Assembly: GCA_904420045.1 (NCBI GenBank)
Contig: CAJFTY010000032.1
Location: 1-40,424 of the forward strand
Source of the DNA: Candidatus Metaruminococcus caecorum
GTDB taxonomy: Bacteria > Bacillota > Clostridia > Oscillospirales > Ruminococcaceae
Direction: 5' to 3'
DNA: 40,424 bases
Shown here: positions 7,871 through 16,856 of the stretch, piece by piece
How the letters are laid out: each line of letters starts with the position of its first letter
Numbering within the stretch: the first letter of the stretch is position 1
Position numbers and translations under genes: made by a program
The notes under the pieces: generated by a model
Told to the model about the DNA's origin: nothing
Seen by the model: the letters and a program-made list of their open reading frames with translations, nothing else
The model's database searches: none

Positions 7871-9124
7871 TTATTCGTACAGGGGATATTTGTCGCACAA
7901 AGCCTGCACCATGCTGCGAATCCGGTCTGCGCTGTTTTCAAAGTCGCTGGCCGCCAGGTAGATGCACTCGGCGATCACGTCCATATCCTCGGGTTTTAAC
8001 CCCCGGGAGGTCACCGCAGGGGTGCCGATGCGCACGCCGCTGGTGACAAACGGGCTCTGGGGATCGTTGGGGATGGCGTTTTTGTTGGCGGTGATGTATA
8101 CCTCGTCCAGACGCCGTTCCAGCTCTTTTCCGGTCAGGTCAAAGCTGCGCAGATCCACAAGCATCAGATGGTTGTCGGTGCCGCCGCTCACCAGCTGGAA
8201 GCCCCGGTCGGTCAGACCCTTGGCAAGGGCCTTGGCGTTGTCGATCACCGTCTGGGCATACGCTTTAAACTCCGGCTTTAACGCCTCGCCCAGGCAGACG
8301 GCTTTGGCGGCGATCACATGCATCAGCGGGCCGCCCTGGGTGCCGGGGAACACCGCCTTGTCAATGGCCTTGGCATATTCCTCTTTGCACAGGATCATGC
8401 CGCCCCGGGGGCCCCGCAGGGTTTTATGGGTGGTGGTGGTCACCACATCCGCATAGGGAACCGGGGACTGGTGCAGTCCGGCGGCCACCAGGCCCGCAAT
8501 GTGCGCCATGTCCACCATCAGGTACGCGCCGCATGTTTTGGCGATCTGGCCCAGCCGCTCAAAGTCGATAGCCCGGGGATAGGCGCTTGCTCCCGCCACG
8601 ATCATTTTGGGCTTGTGCTCCATGGCCAAAGCTTCCACCTTGTCGTAGTCGATGACCTGGGTGTCGTCCTCCACGCCGTAGGGGACAAAGTTAAAATATT
8701 TGCCCGACATGTTCACCGGGGAGCCGTGGGTCAAGTGTCCTCCGTGGGCCAGGTTCATGCCCAGCACCGTGTCCCCGGGGGTGAGCAGTGCGAAGTACAC
8801 CGCCATGTTGGCTTGAGCGCCGGAGTGAGGCTGCACGTTGGCGTGTTCCGCGCCAAACAGTTTTTTGGCCCGCTCCCGGGCGATGTCCTCCACAATGTCC
8901 ACGCACTCACAGCCGCCGTAGTAGCGCTTGCCGGGATAGCCCTCGGCGTATTTGTTGGTGAGCACGCTGCCCATCGCAGCCATCACTGCGGGAGAAACGA
9001 TGTTCTCGCTGGCGATCAGCTCCAGATTGCGCCGCTGGCGGGCAAGCTCCTTGTCCATAGCCGCGCCCACATCGGGATCGCAGCCTTTGACATAACCGAT
9101 GGTATCCATTAAATCTTCAAACAT
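7871..9124 (-). CDS. glyA: Serine hydroxymethyltransferase
   Basis: A 417-residue cytosolic PLP enzyme that converts serine and tetrahydrofolate into glycine and 5,10-methylene-tetrahydrofolate. The signature is clear: [14 protein letters not shown] (35-48), [12 protein letters not shown] (62-73), [11 protein letters not shown], and the PLP lysine K234 in [14 protein letters not shown]. The length is that of the bacterial enzyme. The frame is open to 9313, but ATG 9124 has an AAGGGGAAGAAG ribosome site and gives the expected N-terminus. A good promoter lies about 70 bases upstream. rarA follows at 36 bases. Confidence 0.97.
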   Translation of the reverse strand: MFEDLMDTIGYVKGCDPDVGAAMDKELARQRRNLELIASENIVSPAVMAAMGSVLTNKYAEGYPGKRYYGGCECVDIVEDIARERAKKLFGAEHANVQPHSGAQANMAVYFALLTPGDTVLGMNLAHGGHLTHGSPVNMSGKYFNFVPYGVEDDTQVIDYDKVEALAMEHKPKMIVAGASAYPRAIDFERLGQIAKTCGAYLMVDMAHIAGLVAAGLHQSPVPYADVVTTTTHKTLRGPRGGMILCKEEYAKAIDKAVFPGTQGGPLMHVIAAKAVCLGEALKPEFKAYAQTVIDNAKALAKGLTDRGFQLVSGGTDNHLMLVDLRSFDLTGKELERRLDEVYITANKNAIPNDPQSPFVTSGVRIGTPAVTSRGLKPEDMDVIAECIYLAASDFENSADRIRSMVQALCDKYPLYE

Positions 9125-9194
9125 ATTCTTCTTCCCCTTTGCTGTTTTTGCAGTCCGTCGTCCCCCGGAACGCGCCGGGGCCTTAATAAAGCTT

Positions 9195-9223
9195 ATTATA
9201 CACGCCAAAGCCTTAAAAAGCAA
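9195..9223 (-). promoter_or_regulatory. Sigma-A-type promoter of glyA
   Basis: On the minus strand TTGCTT (9223-9218) and a perfect TATAAT (9200-9195) are separated by 17 bases, upstream of the glyA start. The leader between promoter and start codon is about 65 bases; no glycine riboswitch is recognised in it. Confidence 0.7.
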
Positions 9224-9277
9224 GGCGAAAAAGCGTTTTCCAAAGCCCCAATTCGCTTCTAAAACCCCGGTGTTTTT

Positions 9278-9285
9278 CATACACT
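9278..9285 (+). promoter_or_regulatory. Possible sporulation sigma-E-type -10 element upstream of the M23-M50 pair
   Basis: CATACACT matches the -10 consensus CATACANT known for sigma-E promoters of Bacilli and Clostridia. It is about 80 bases before the M23 peptidase start. The expected -35 ATA element is not convincing: CTAAAA lies roughly where it should. It is tentative, but it fits the SpoIVFA/FB-like identity of the genes downstream. Confidence 0.3.
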
Positions 9286-9366
9286 GTATAAAATCTTCCC
9301 GCCTATGGGACAACGCTCGTCATGATCGGCGTTTCTATGATATTGAGAAAAGGAAAGGTGACCGCC

Positions 9367-10380
9367 ATGGATGAAGAAATCGAATACACCCCTCCGGAGC
9401 TTCACCCCCGCCGTCGGCGGGAGCATCGGGAACACGGCGGCGAGGAACCCGAAAAAAACGGCTTCTGGGGCGTTTTGACCATGCAGGCCATCGTCTGTGT
9501 GATCGCCGTGATTGTCCTGGTGGTCAGCCAGACGTTTTTTCCAAAGTTTTATGAGCAGACAAAGCAGACCTATCAAAAATCCGTCACCGCCCCGGTGGAG
9601 ATTCCGGAAGAACTGGCCGCCTTTGCCGGGCAGGTCGTTTCATTCTTCACCGATCCGCCCAAGCAGAAAACGCCGGCGGGCAGTTCCTCGGGCGGAAATT
9701 CTTCAGGCGGAGGCACCTCGTCTGCCGCATCTTCGGGAAACACCTCTTCTCAGACGCAGTCCGGCGGGGCGGCCAGCTCTCAAAACGCCCAGAGCTCCCA
9801 GCCCTCCGCGTCCTCGAAGCCTTCGGCTTCCTCCGGGACATCCTCCGCCGCCCGGAACACCACGGGAATCGTCAAAACCTCTACTGGCGGTGGCGGCGGG
9901 GAAACTTCCGGCCAAAACAAACTCCCCGCCGAGGATACGCCCCTTACCCCGCCCGCAAACGCCACCTTTGCTCCGGTGCTGTTCACCGTCAAGCCGGGAC
10001 TTCCCATCCAAGAGGCCACACAGTCCTCCGGATTTGGGTACCGGATCAGCCCCATCACCGGGAAGCTCGAGTTCCACAAAGCGCTGGATCTGGCGGCGCC
10101 CCGGGGGACCCCAATCTACGCCGCGGCGTCCGGGACGGTCATCCATTCGGAGTACTCCCAGTCGCTGGGGTATTACATCGCCATTCAGCATTCCAACGGC
10201 TTTGTCACCCGCTACGGGCATTGCAGCGAATTAATCGCGCCCAAGGGCGCGGTGATCCGTCAGGGGGAGGTCATCGCCAAGGTGGGCGCCACCGGGGAGG
10301 CCACCGGCAACCATCTGCACTTTGAAATGTCCAAGGACGGCGTCGTCTTCGACCCCGCCTGGCTGTACGACTATGATTGA
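9367..10380 (+). CDS. Membrane-anchored M23 family metallopeptidase (SpoIVFA/SpoIIQ-like)
   Basis: A 337-residue protein with a charged cytoplasmic N-terminus (residues 1-30), one membrane span at about 33-55, a long Ser/Gly/Ala/Thr linker (about 100-180) and a C-terminal LytM/M23 domain (about 218-337). Zinc ligands and catalytic histidines are intact: H237 and D241 (HKALD), H285 (RYGHC) and H316/H318 (GNHLHFE). M23 enzymes cut peptidoglycan cross-bridges. With an M50 protease gene directly downstream, the arrangement matches SpoIVFA-SpoIVFB of sporulating Firmicutes, although B. subtilis SpoIVFA is catalytically degenerate. SpoIIQ-like is the alternative. ATG 9367 has AAAGGTGA upstream; the frame opens at 9322 without a better site. 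The stop overlaps the next start (ATGATTGA), implying translational coupling. Confidence 0.85.
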   Translation: MDEEIEYTPPELHPRRRREHREHGGEEPEKNGFWGVLTMQAIVCVIAVIVLVVSQTFFPKFYEQTKQTYQKSVTAPVEIPEELAAFAGQVVSFFTDPPKQKTPAGSSSGGNSSGGGTSSAASSGNTSSQTQSGGAASSQNAQSSQPSASSKPSASSGTSSAARNTTGIVKTSTGGGGGETSGQNKLPAEDTPLTPPANATFAPVLFTVKPGLPIQEATQSSGFGYRISPITGKLEFHKALDLAAPRGTPIYAAASGTVIHSEYSQSLGYYIAIQHSNGFVTRYGHCSELIAPKGAVIRQGEVIAKVGATGEATGNHLHFEMSKDGVVFDPAWLYDYD

Positions 10381-10966
10381 GTTTTCCCTCAAAGGGGTAA
10401 AGGTGCGGTTTACCTTCTGGTTTTTCGCGGTGGTGACAGTGATGCTTCTGATCGACAAAACCGGGCTGTCGCTGATGGGCCTTGCCGCCTGTATGCTCCA
10501 CGAATTGGGACATCTGCTGGCCTTTTTTCTGGTGGGACATACCCCCAAGGAAATCTCCTTTGAGGCTTCGGGCATCCGGCTTGTAAAAACGTCCTCGTTG
10601 CTGTGCTATCCCAAGGAGCTTCTTGTCCTGCTGGCGGGGAGCGCCACCAACCTTGTGCTTTCCCTTGCGTTTTACAGGCTTTTGCCCACGCCGGGGGGAA
10701 TGCTGTTCGCGGCGGTGCACCTGGTGCTGGGGCTGTTTAACCTGCTGCCGATGGGAGCGCTGGACGGCGGGCGGATCGTAAAACTCCTGCTGCTTCTTTT
10801 TTGCGCTCCCGACCGGGCGGACAAAATCAGCCGAGCGATCTCCCTGCTGGTGGTACTGCCACTGGCCGCCGGGAGCCTGTGGCTGTTTTTTAGCTCCCAC
10901 AACATCACCCTGCTGATTACCTGCGCGTATCTGATCCTTCTGCTGCTGTTTCAGTCCAGCGACTGA
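10373..10966 (+). CDS. M50 family site-2 protease (SpoIVFB-like)
   Basis: A 197-residue membrane protein with about five or six hydrophobic segments and the M50 intramembrane zinc site: HELGH at 43-47 and the third ligand in NLLPMGALDGGR (D131). B. subtilis SpoIVFB cleaves pro-sigma-K in the forespore outer membrane and is held by SpoIVFA. The preceding M23 membrane protein, overlapping by eight bases, makes the same role plausible here; it is an inference. The CBS domain seen in longer M50 proteases is absent. The ATG was chosen because it overlaps the upstream stop. A terminator follows ten bases after the stop. Confidence 0.85.
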   Translation: MIEFSLKGVKVRFTFWFFAVVTVMLLIDKTGLSLMGLAACMLHELGHLLAFFLVGHTPKEISFEASGIRLVKTSSLLCYPKELLVLLAGSATNLVLSLAFYRLLPTPGGMLFAAVHLVLGLFNLLPMGALDGGRIVKLLLLLFCAPDRADKISRAISLLVVLPLAAGSLWLFFSSHNITLLITCAYLILLLLFQSSD

Positions 10967-10975
10967 CCGTTGAAA

Positions 10976-11018
10976 AAAAGGCCGTTTTCCTGTATGATAA
11001 AGGAAAGCGGCCTTTTTG
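10976..11018 (+). terminator. Intrinsic terminator after the M50 protease gene
   Basis: AAAGGCCGTTTTCC and GGAAAGCGGCCTTTTT pair around a short loop, with an A-run before and a T-run after. It closes the M23-M50 transcript. Confidence 0.82.
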
Positions 11019-11100
11019 TAGAAACAGGCCGGACAGATAAAACAGCGGCACGCTGTATCCCGCGTTTTCTTGGAAGCGCGGGACGGAAAGGAACGGAATC

Positions 11101-12942
11101 ATGCTACAGCCAAAACTGGAACGTATTCTCGCACAGGTGCAAAAGCCCGGCCGGTACACCGGCGGGGAATTAAACTCCGTTGTCAAGGACAAGGCGGAGG
11201 TGGCCCTGCGGTTTGCCTTTTGTTTTCCCGACACCTACGAGGTGGGGATGTCCCACCTGGGGATGAAAATTTTGTACTCCCTGTTAAACGAACAGCCGGA
11301 CATCTGGTGCGAGCGGGTGTTCGCCCCCTGGGTGGACATGGAGGAACAGATGCGCAAAGAACATCTCCCCTTATACGCCCTGGAAAGCCTGGACCCGGTG
11401 GGGGAGTTTGACATCATCGGCTTTACCTTACAGTACGAGCTTTCGTTTACAAATGTGTTAAACATGCTGGACTTGGCTGGAGTGCCGGTGCGGGCCGCCG
11501 ACCGGGATGAGCTCGCCCCCTTGGTGGTGGCGGGCGGCCCCTGCGCCTGCAATCCGGAGCCGCTGGCCGACTTTGTGGATCTGTTTATGCTGGGCGACGG
11601 CGAGGAGGTCATCCTGGAGTTGTGCGATCTCTATAAACAAGCCAAAGCCCAGGGCTTTTCCAAACAAGTGTTTTTAAGAAAGGCCTGCCAGATCCCCGGG
11701 GTGTACGTGCCCTCGCTGTACGACGTCTCCTACAAGGAGGACGGCACCATCCGTGCGGTCACGCCGATGGACGGTGCTCCCGCGACGGTCACCAAGCGGA
11801 TCATCAAGGATATGGACACGGTGTACTACCCGGACAAGTTCGTGGTGCCGTTTTTAGAAACCGTCCACGACCGGGCGATTTTGGAGGTCATGCGGGGTTG
11901 CATCCGGGGCTGCCGGTTCTGCCAGGCGGGCTTTTTATACCGTCCCCTGCGGGAAAAAAGCGCCCACACCCTGTGCTCCCAAGGGAAAGATCTATGCGAA
12001 AGCTCGGGATATGAGGAAATCTCCCTGTCGTCTTTAAGCACCAGCGACTATTCCCAGATCGAGCCCATGCTCACCGAAATGATGAAATACACCGAGCAAA
12101 ACCACATCAACATGGCTCTGCCCTCCCTGCGGATTGACAACTTCAGCGAGGAGCTGATGGAAAAGGTCAAGGCGGTGCGCAAAAGCGGCCTGACCTTCGC
12201 CCCCGAGGCGGGCACTCAGCGGATGCGGGACGTCATCAACAAAAACATCAACGAAGAAGAGGTCATGAAGTCCTGCCGCATCGCCTTTGAGGGCGGCTAC
12301 ACGGCGGTGAAGCTCTACTTCATGCTGGGCCTCCCCACCGAGACGATGGAAGATGTGGCCGGGATCATCGAGCTGGCCCAACGGGTGGTCAACCTGTTTT
12401 ACAGCCTTCCGGAAAAGCCCAAGGGCAAGGGCGTCACCGTCACCGTCAGCGTGGCCACCTTTGTCCCCAAGCCCTTCACCCCCTTCCAGTGGGAACCTCA
12501 GGACACTATGGAAGTCATCCACGACAAGCAGCGCCACCTGGCTGAAACCATCCGCACCAAAAAAATTAGCTGCAACTGGCACGAAGGCAAGACAAGCGTT
12601 TTAGAAGGAGTGTTCGCACGGGGAGACCGGCGGCTGGGCGTGGTGATGGAATCCGCCTGGCGCAAGGGCTGCCGTTTTGACAGCTGGAGCGAGACCTTCG
12701 ACTACGACAAGTGGATGGAGGCTTTCGAGGAATGCGGTGTGGACAAGTCCTTTTACGCCAACCGCCGCCGGGAATACGATGAAATCCTCCCCTGGGATCA
12801 TCTGGATTACGGCATCACCAAGGCGTTTTTAAAGCGGGAAAGCGAAAAGGCACACGCCGCCCAGACCACCCCCAACTGCCGTCAAGGCTGCGCCGGATGC
12901 GGCGCAAACAAACTGAAGGGAGGCCCCTGCTTTGATGCTTAA
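11101..12942 (+). CDS. TIGR03960-type B12-binding-domain radical SAM protein
   Basis: A 613-residue protein. The N-terminal part (about 20-200) resembles a B12-binding-like domain, with YEVGMSHLGMKILYSLLN near the start. It is followed by a radical SAM core whose cluster cysteines are C267, C271 and C274 (GCIRGCRFC). The C-terminal part continues past residue 560 and ends with a Cys/Gly-rich tail (CRQGCAGCGANK). This family is conserved beside TIGR03936/DUF2344 in Clostridia; the reaction is unknown. The start has AAAGGAACGG upstream. Its last codons overlap the next gene by eight bases, so the two proteins are probably made together. Confidence 0.92.
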   Translation: MLQPKLERILAQVQKPGRYTGGELNSVVKDKAEVALRFAFCFPDTYEVGMSHLGMKILYSLLNEQPDIWCERVFAPWVDMEEQMRKEHLPLYALESLDPVGEFDIIGFTLQYELSFTNVLNMLDLAGVPVRAADRDELAPLVVAGGPCACNPEPLADFVDLFMLGDGEEVILELCDLYKQAKAQGFSKQVFLRKACQIPGVYVPSLYDVSYKEDGTIRAVTPMDGAPATVTKRIIKDMDTVYYPDKFVVPFLETVHDRAILEVMRGCIRGCRFCQAGFLYRPLREKSAHTLCSQGKDLCESSGYEEISLSSLSTSDYSQIEPMLTEMMKYTEQNHINMALPSLRIDNFSEELMEKVKAVRKSGLTFAPEAGTQRMRDVINKNINEEEVMKSCRIAFEGGYTAVKLYFMLGLPTETMEDVAGIIELAQRVVNLFYSLPEKPKGKGVTVTVSVATFVPKPFTPFQWEPQDTMEVIHDKQRHLAETIRTKKISCNWHEGKTSVLEGVFARGDRRLGVVMESAWRKGCRFDSWSETFDYDKWMEAFEECGVDKSFYANRRREYDEILPWDHLDYGITKAFLKRESEKAHAAQTTPNCRQGCAGCGANKLKGGPCFDA

Positions 12943-13591
12943 CATCCGTGTGGTCTTCACCAAAAAAGGCCGGGCCAAATACATCGGCCATCTGGACGTG
13001 AGCCGGCTGATGCAGCGGGCGTTAAAACGCGCCGGACTCCCCGTCTGGTACACCGAGGGATTTAATCCCCACATGTATGTGACCTTCGCCCTGCCCCTTC
13101 CTTTGGGATATGAAAGCGAAAGCGAGATCATGGACCTGCGCCTGACCGAGCCCATCCCCTTCGGCGAGGTCAAAGACCGCCTAAACGCTGTGCTCCCCGA
13201 GGGGATTTACGTCCTTTCGGTGGCAGAGCCGGTGCACAAAGCCGCCCAAATTGTCTGCGCAGACTATGAAATCCGCCTGTTCCCCGAGAACGGTTCCCCC
13301 GAAGAACTGCTAAAACAGTGGAACCGCTTTACCACCCAGGAATCCATTCCGGTGGTCAAACGCACCAAGAAGGGGCCGAAAACCGTGGATATTAAGCCGG
13401 ATATCCAGCAGTTAAACGCCACTGCCTCCGGGGAGGAACTCAAACTGACGCTCCGGTTGCCCGCAGGGCTTTCCAAAACCATCAACCCCACCCTTGTGCT
13501 GGAAAATTTTTTCCCCTTTTGCGGCGAAGCCTGCTTTTTCACCGTCAACCGCACAAGGTTGTACTGCGAACACGCAGAAGCGTTCCGGTAA
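12935..13591 (+). CDS. TIGR03936 family radical SAM-associated protein (DUF2344)
   Basis: A 218-residue protein with the family start RVVFTKKGRAKYIGHLDVSR and the central GFNPHMYVTFALPLPLGYES motif. It is the usual partner of the TIGR03960 radical SAM protein; in many Firmicutes the two are fused or adjacent. The function is unknown; RNA modification or cofactor work has been guessed from neighbours. ATG 12935 lies inside the last codons of the upstream gene; TTG 12932 one codon earlier is possible and is better spaced from GGGAGG. Elsewhere an RNase G-type gene and rplU often follow, but here a glycosyltransferase does. Confidence 0.92.
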   Translation: MLNIRVVFTKKGRAKYIGHLDVSRLMQRALKRAGLPVWYTEGFNPHMYVTFALPLPLGYESESEIMDLRLTEPIPFGEVKDRLNAVLPEGIYVLSVAEPVHKAAQIVCADYEIRLFPENGSPEELLKQWNRFTTQESIPVVKRTKKGPKTVDIKPDIQQLNATASGEELKLTLRLPAGLSKTINPTLVLENFFPFCGEACFFTVNRTRLYCEHAEAFR

Positions 13592-13666
13592 ATGCAACGC
13601 TTATTTGATTTAAAAACGCAGTAGGATGGATTGCTGGATCAATTATAAAGGATGTGGATTTGGACG

Positions 13667-14614
13667 GTGAAAAAAATATCAATTGTCGTTCCCTGCTACA
13701 ACGAGCAGGAAGCTCTGCCGCTGTTTTACCAGGCGATCACCCAGGTCGCCGGGGAGATGGCTCCGGTAGAATTTGAATTTTTGCTGGTTAACGACGGTTC
13801 CAGGGACAATACGCTGCAGGTCATGCGGACGCTACACCAAAAAGACGCCCGTGTGCGGTATGTCTCGTTTTCCCGGAATTTTGGAAAAGAGGCCGCCATC
13901 TATGCGGGGCTGGAGCATGCCCGGGGCGATTATGTGGCCATTATGGATGCGGATTTGCAGGATCCTCCCGCTTTGCTGAAAGAAATGTACCGGGGAATTA
14001 TAGAGGAGGGGTTCGACTGCGTGGCAACCCGCCGGGTGGACCGCAAAGGCGAGCCGCCCATCCGGTCGTTTTTCGCCCGGTGTTTTTACAAACTGATTAA
14101 CAAAATCTCCAGGGCGGACATTGTGGACGGGGCCCGGGATTACCGGCTAATGACCCGCCAGGTGGTGGACGCCATTTTACAGCTCAAAGAATACAACCGG
14201 TTTTCCAAGGGGATCTTCGGCTGGGTGGGCTTTCAGACCAAGTGGCTGGAATATGAAAACGTGGAGCGCGCTGCGGGGGAGACCAAGTGGTCATTCTGGA
14301 AGCTGTTTTTATACTCCCTGGACGGGATCATCGCTTTTTCCACCGCGCCGCTGGCCATCGCCTCCATCGCCGGGGTGTTATTCTGCTTTCTGGCCATGGT
14401 GCTGGCGCTGTTCTTTTTTGTCAAAACCCTGGTATGGGGCGATCCGGTGCCGGGCTACCCTTCCATGATTATCATCATTTTATTTATCGGAGGCATCCAG
14501 CTTTTGTGCACCGGAATTGTGGGGCAGTACCTGTCCAAAACCTACCTGGAAACCAAAAAACGGCCAATTTATCTAGTCAAAGAGACGGAGGAACAGCCGG
14601 ATGAACAGGAATAG
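13667..14614 (+). CDS. Family 2 glycosyltransferase (DPM1/GtrB-like, polyprenyl-phosphate type)
   Basis: A 315-residue GT2 enzyme with the GT-A fold at residues 1-210: ISIVVPCYNEQEAL at the start, DGSRDNT, and the DXD-type metal site in IMDADLQDP (D94/D96). Two C-terminal membrane spans lie at about 217-245 and 255-285, as in GtrB/ArnC-like enzymes that move a sugar onto undecaprenyl phosphate. GTG 13667 gives the canonical MKKISIVVP start; ATG 13652 in the same frame touches its ribosome site (AAAGGATG) and is less likely. The end overlaps the next gene by 14 bases. The pair probably makes and uses a lipid-linked sugar for envelope glycan decoration. Confidence 0.9.
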   Translation: MKKISIVVPCYNEQEALPLFYQAITQVAGEMAPVEFEFLLVNDGSRDNTLQVMRTLHQKDARVRYVSFSRNFGKEAAIYAGLEHARGDYVAIMDADLQDPPALLKEMYRGIIEEGFDCVATRRVDRKGEPPIRSFFARCFYKLINKISRADIVDGARDYRLMTRQVVDAILQLKEYNRFSKGIFGWVGFQTKWLEYENVERAAGETKWSFWKLFLYSLDGIIAFSTAPLAIASIAGVLFCFLAMVLALFFFVKTLVWGDPVPGYPSMIIIILFIGGIQLLCTGIVGQYLSKTYLETKKRPIYLVKETEEQPDEQE

Positions 14615-16049
14615 CAGCGCCAAACAGCCGAAAGCCGACGCTGTCAAAGGCGTTTTCCTGCGTCTGTGGGAAAGGATTTGCTCTGCCGCGCACGCCGCGT
14701 CTGAGGCATACCGTTCGCACCGGAAAGCACCGGTGGTTCTGCTTTTGCTGTGCGCAGCGGCGGTGTTTGTGCTGATGCTCATCCTAAACATAAAAACGCC
14801 GCTGATCGCGGATGACTTCACCTACTCGTTTGTCTACAATGAGGACCGCTCCCTTCAAAATCTGGGGGATGTGTTCGCATCCCAGTACAACCACTATTTT
14901 CTGTGGGGAGGCCGGGCGGTGGTGCACGCTCTGGGGCAGATCTTTCTGCTGTTGGGCAAGTCCGTCTTTAATGTGGTCAACTCGCTGGGATTTGTGCTGT
15001 TGTCTCTGCTGATTTATCTTCACATCAATTGCTTCCAGAAAACCCGGGTATCCCTGTTTGTCGGAATCAATCTGCTGCTGTGGATTTTCGCCCCTGCCTT
15101 TGGGGAATCCACATTGTGGGTGATCGGCAGCGCCAATTACCTTTGGGGAATGCTGTTGGTGCTGGCGTTTCTGCTTCCTTTTCGGCTATACGCCGTCCGG
15201 CAGAACGTCATGCAAAACCACATGGTGTTTCATGTGATCTGGATGTTTCTTGCGGGGGTTCTGGCCGGTTGGACCAACGAAAATACCGGAGCCGGATTGC
15301 TGGCCATCCTCGTGTTGATGATGGCGTATTTTTGGATCAACAAGCTGAGGATTCCCAAGTGGTCGGTCAGCGGATTGTTGGGAGCACTTGTGGGATACGC
15401 CGCTATGATCTTAGCTCCCGGAAACTATGTGCGGGCTACCTATTTTGAGAATAAGGACAGTCTGCTCACCACTCTGATCAATCGGGCCGTCCGTCATACC
15501 AAGAGCATGTATGAATACTTTTTTGTCCTGCTCTTGATCTTTGCCGTCTGTCTGCTTTTGGTATACTGCCAAAAGCGTTCGGACAGAGCCCGGGCGATTG
15601 GCAGCTCGCTCATCTATTTTACCGGATTTCTTGCCTCGGTGTATTCGATGATCCTCTCCCCGGCGGGATTTCCCATGCGGGCGTGGTTCGGACCGTTGGT
15701 CTTCCTGATCCTGGCGCTGGGGCCGCTGGCCGTCCATCTGGAGCAGACAAGCAGCCTGGTCCGGCCGGTTTCCGCCCTGCTGCTGTGCGTGTTTCTCCCA
15801 TTGTTTGCGGTGTCTTTCCGCGGAGCTTATCGGGATATCAACCGCACCTATGAAGAATGGCAGGATCGGATCGCTGTTATCGAGCAGGAAAAAGCCAACG
15901 GAAACCGGGAGGTCCGTCTTTCCCCCATCGCCGCCAAATCCAAGTACAACGCCATGTATGGACTGACCGATGTCAAAGACAACCCCAAGTACTGGGTCAA
16001 CCGGGACATCGCCCGCTACTATGGACTGGATGCCGTATACAAAAAATAG
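14601..16049 (+). CDS. Polytopic membrane protein, DUF6056/GtrII-like candidate glycosyltransferase
   Basis: A 482-residue protein with a charged N-terminal 40 residues and about eleven membrane spans from residue 45 to 420, then a soluble ~60-residue tail. The conserved part after the first span reads ADDFTYSFVYNEDRSL, followed by NHYFLWGGRAVVHALGQIF. This is typical of DUF6056 proteins, which share the layout of GT-C enzymes using polyprenyl-phosphate sugars, with acidic residues in the first outside loop. It is translated from inside the GT2 gene, with GGAGG upstream of its ATG, so both likely act together. The acceptor is unknown. Confidence 0.75.
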   Translation: MNRNSSAKQPKADAVKGVFLRLWERICSAAHAASEAYRSHRKAPVVLLLLCAAAVFVLMLILNIKTPLIADDFTYSFVYNEDRSLQNLGDVFASQYNHYFLWGGRAVVHALGQIFLLLGKSVFNVVNSLGFVLLSLLIYLHINCFQKTRVSLFVGINLLLWIFAPAFGESTLWVIGSANYLWGMLLVLAFLLPFRLYAVRQNVMQNHMVFHVIWMFLAGVLAGWTNENTGAGLLAILVLMMAYFWINKLRIPKWSVSGLLGALVGYAAMILAPGNYVRATYFENKDSLLTTLINRAVRHTKSMYEYFFVLLLIFAVCLLLVYCQKRSDRARAIGSSLIYFTGFLASVYSMILSPAGFPMRAWFGPLVFLILALGPLAVHLEQTSSLVRPVSALLLCVFLPLFAVSFRGAYRDINRTYEEWQDRIAVIEQEKANGNREVRLSPIAAKSKYNAMYGLTDVKDNPKYWVNRDIARYYGLDAVYKK

Positions 16050-16070
16050 CGGACTGAATCGCCGCTCACG

Positions 16071-16110
16071 CTCCGTCTGGGTTTTTCCCGCCCCAGGCGG
16101 AGTTGGTTTT
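16071..16110 (+). terminator. Weak candidate terminator after the membrane protein gene
   Basis: CTCCGTCTGGG (16071-16081) pairs with CCCAGGCGGAG (16092-16102) around a ten-base loop, followed by TTGGTTTT. The stem is good but the T-run is interrupted. It lies in the 190-base gap before the superoxide reductase gene. Confidence 0.4.
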
Positions 16111-16238
16111 GGAGGTCGTTAAAAGCGCTGTGCTTGGGAAGGGCCTTTGTTCCTGCCATGCGGATTGCCGCGCCGCGCATCTTTTTGGGAGCATACGGGC
16201 ATGCTAATGCTGAATCAATCTTATAGGAGGTCCTTATC

Positions 16239-16628
16239 ATGCCCCATTCCTGTGAACCCAAATTTTTCGTGTGCAAAGACTGCGGCAACGTGGCCTATCT
16301 GCTCCACGACGCAGGCGTTCCTATCGTATGCAACGGCGAACCCATGACCCGGCTGGATCCCAGCGTTTCTGAGGGAGCCGGCGAAAAGCACAAGCCGGTG
16401 GTCAACATCTCCCAAAACATCGTCAAGGTTGAGGTGGGCAGCGTCTACCATCCCATGGAGCAGTCGCATTCCATCCTGTGGATCTATCTGCAAACCGAAA
16501 AAGGCGGCCAGCTCCGCTTTTTGACAAGCGACGAAGAGCCCCGGGCAGAGTTCTGCCTGCACGGCGACAAGGCAGTGGCGGCTTACGCCTACTGCAACCT
16601 GCACGGGCTTTGGAAAACCGACGTTTAG
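16239..16628 (+). CDS. dfx: Desulfoferrodoxin-type superoxide reductase with an altered N-terminal iron site
   Basis: A 129-residue cytosolic protein that reduces superoxide to hydrogen peroxide in anaerobes, with electrons usually from rubredoxin. The C-terminal neelaredoxin domain keeps the Fe(His)4Cys ligands: EKHKPVV, VYHPMEQSHSI and YCNLHGLW. The N-terminal desulforedoxin domain shows C12-x-x-C15 and C31, but the second cysteine of the usual CC pair is N32 (VCNGEPM). One of four ligands of the rubredoxin-like Fe centre is therefore missing. The gene has its own strong TAGGAGG ribosome site and is bounded by a weak hairpin upstream and a strong terminator downstream, so it is probably a single-gene unit. 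Confidence 0.92.
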   Translation: MPHSCEPKFFVCKDCGNVAYLLHDAGVPIVCNGEPMTRLDPSVSEGAGEKHKPVVNISQNIVKVEVGSVYHPMEQSHSILWIYLQTEKGGQLRFLTSDEEPRAEFCLHGDKAVAAYAYCNLHGLWKTDV

Positions 16629-16650
16629 CTTCAAGTTTCATTCCCTTTAT

Positions 16651-16686
16651 CCGGCGGCCTGTTTTTTGCAGGCCGCCGGATTTTTT
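16651..16686 (+). terminator. Intrinsic terminator after the superoxide reductase gene
   Basis: CCGGCGGCCTG and CAGGCCGCCGG form a perfect 11-base stem with a short T-rich loop, followed by ATTTTTT. Confidence 0.9.
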
Positions 16687-16856
16687 GCGTCTGGACAGTC
16701 TTGAAAGGCCGGAAGTTGAAAATAACAGTGGCAAAAAGTCGCAAAATATGCTATCTTAGTTTAGGAGTACGCAGGCCAACCGTTCGACCCGCCTCCAATA
16801 TTCACAGATGCAAACGCGGACAGCGCGTTTCAAAAACAGCAAAAGGAGATTGAACC

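Noticed and set aside
9125-9366. Possible glycine or T-box riboswitch upstream of glyA
   Set aside because: The leader after the predicted promoter is only about 65 bases, and no glycine aptamer core or T-box sequence is present.
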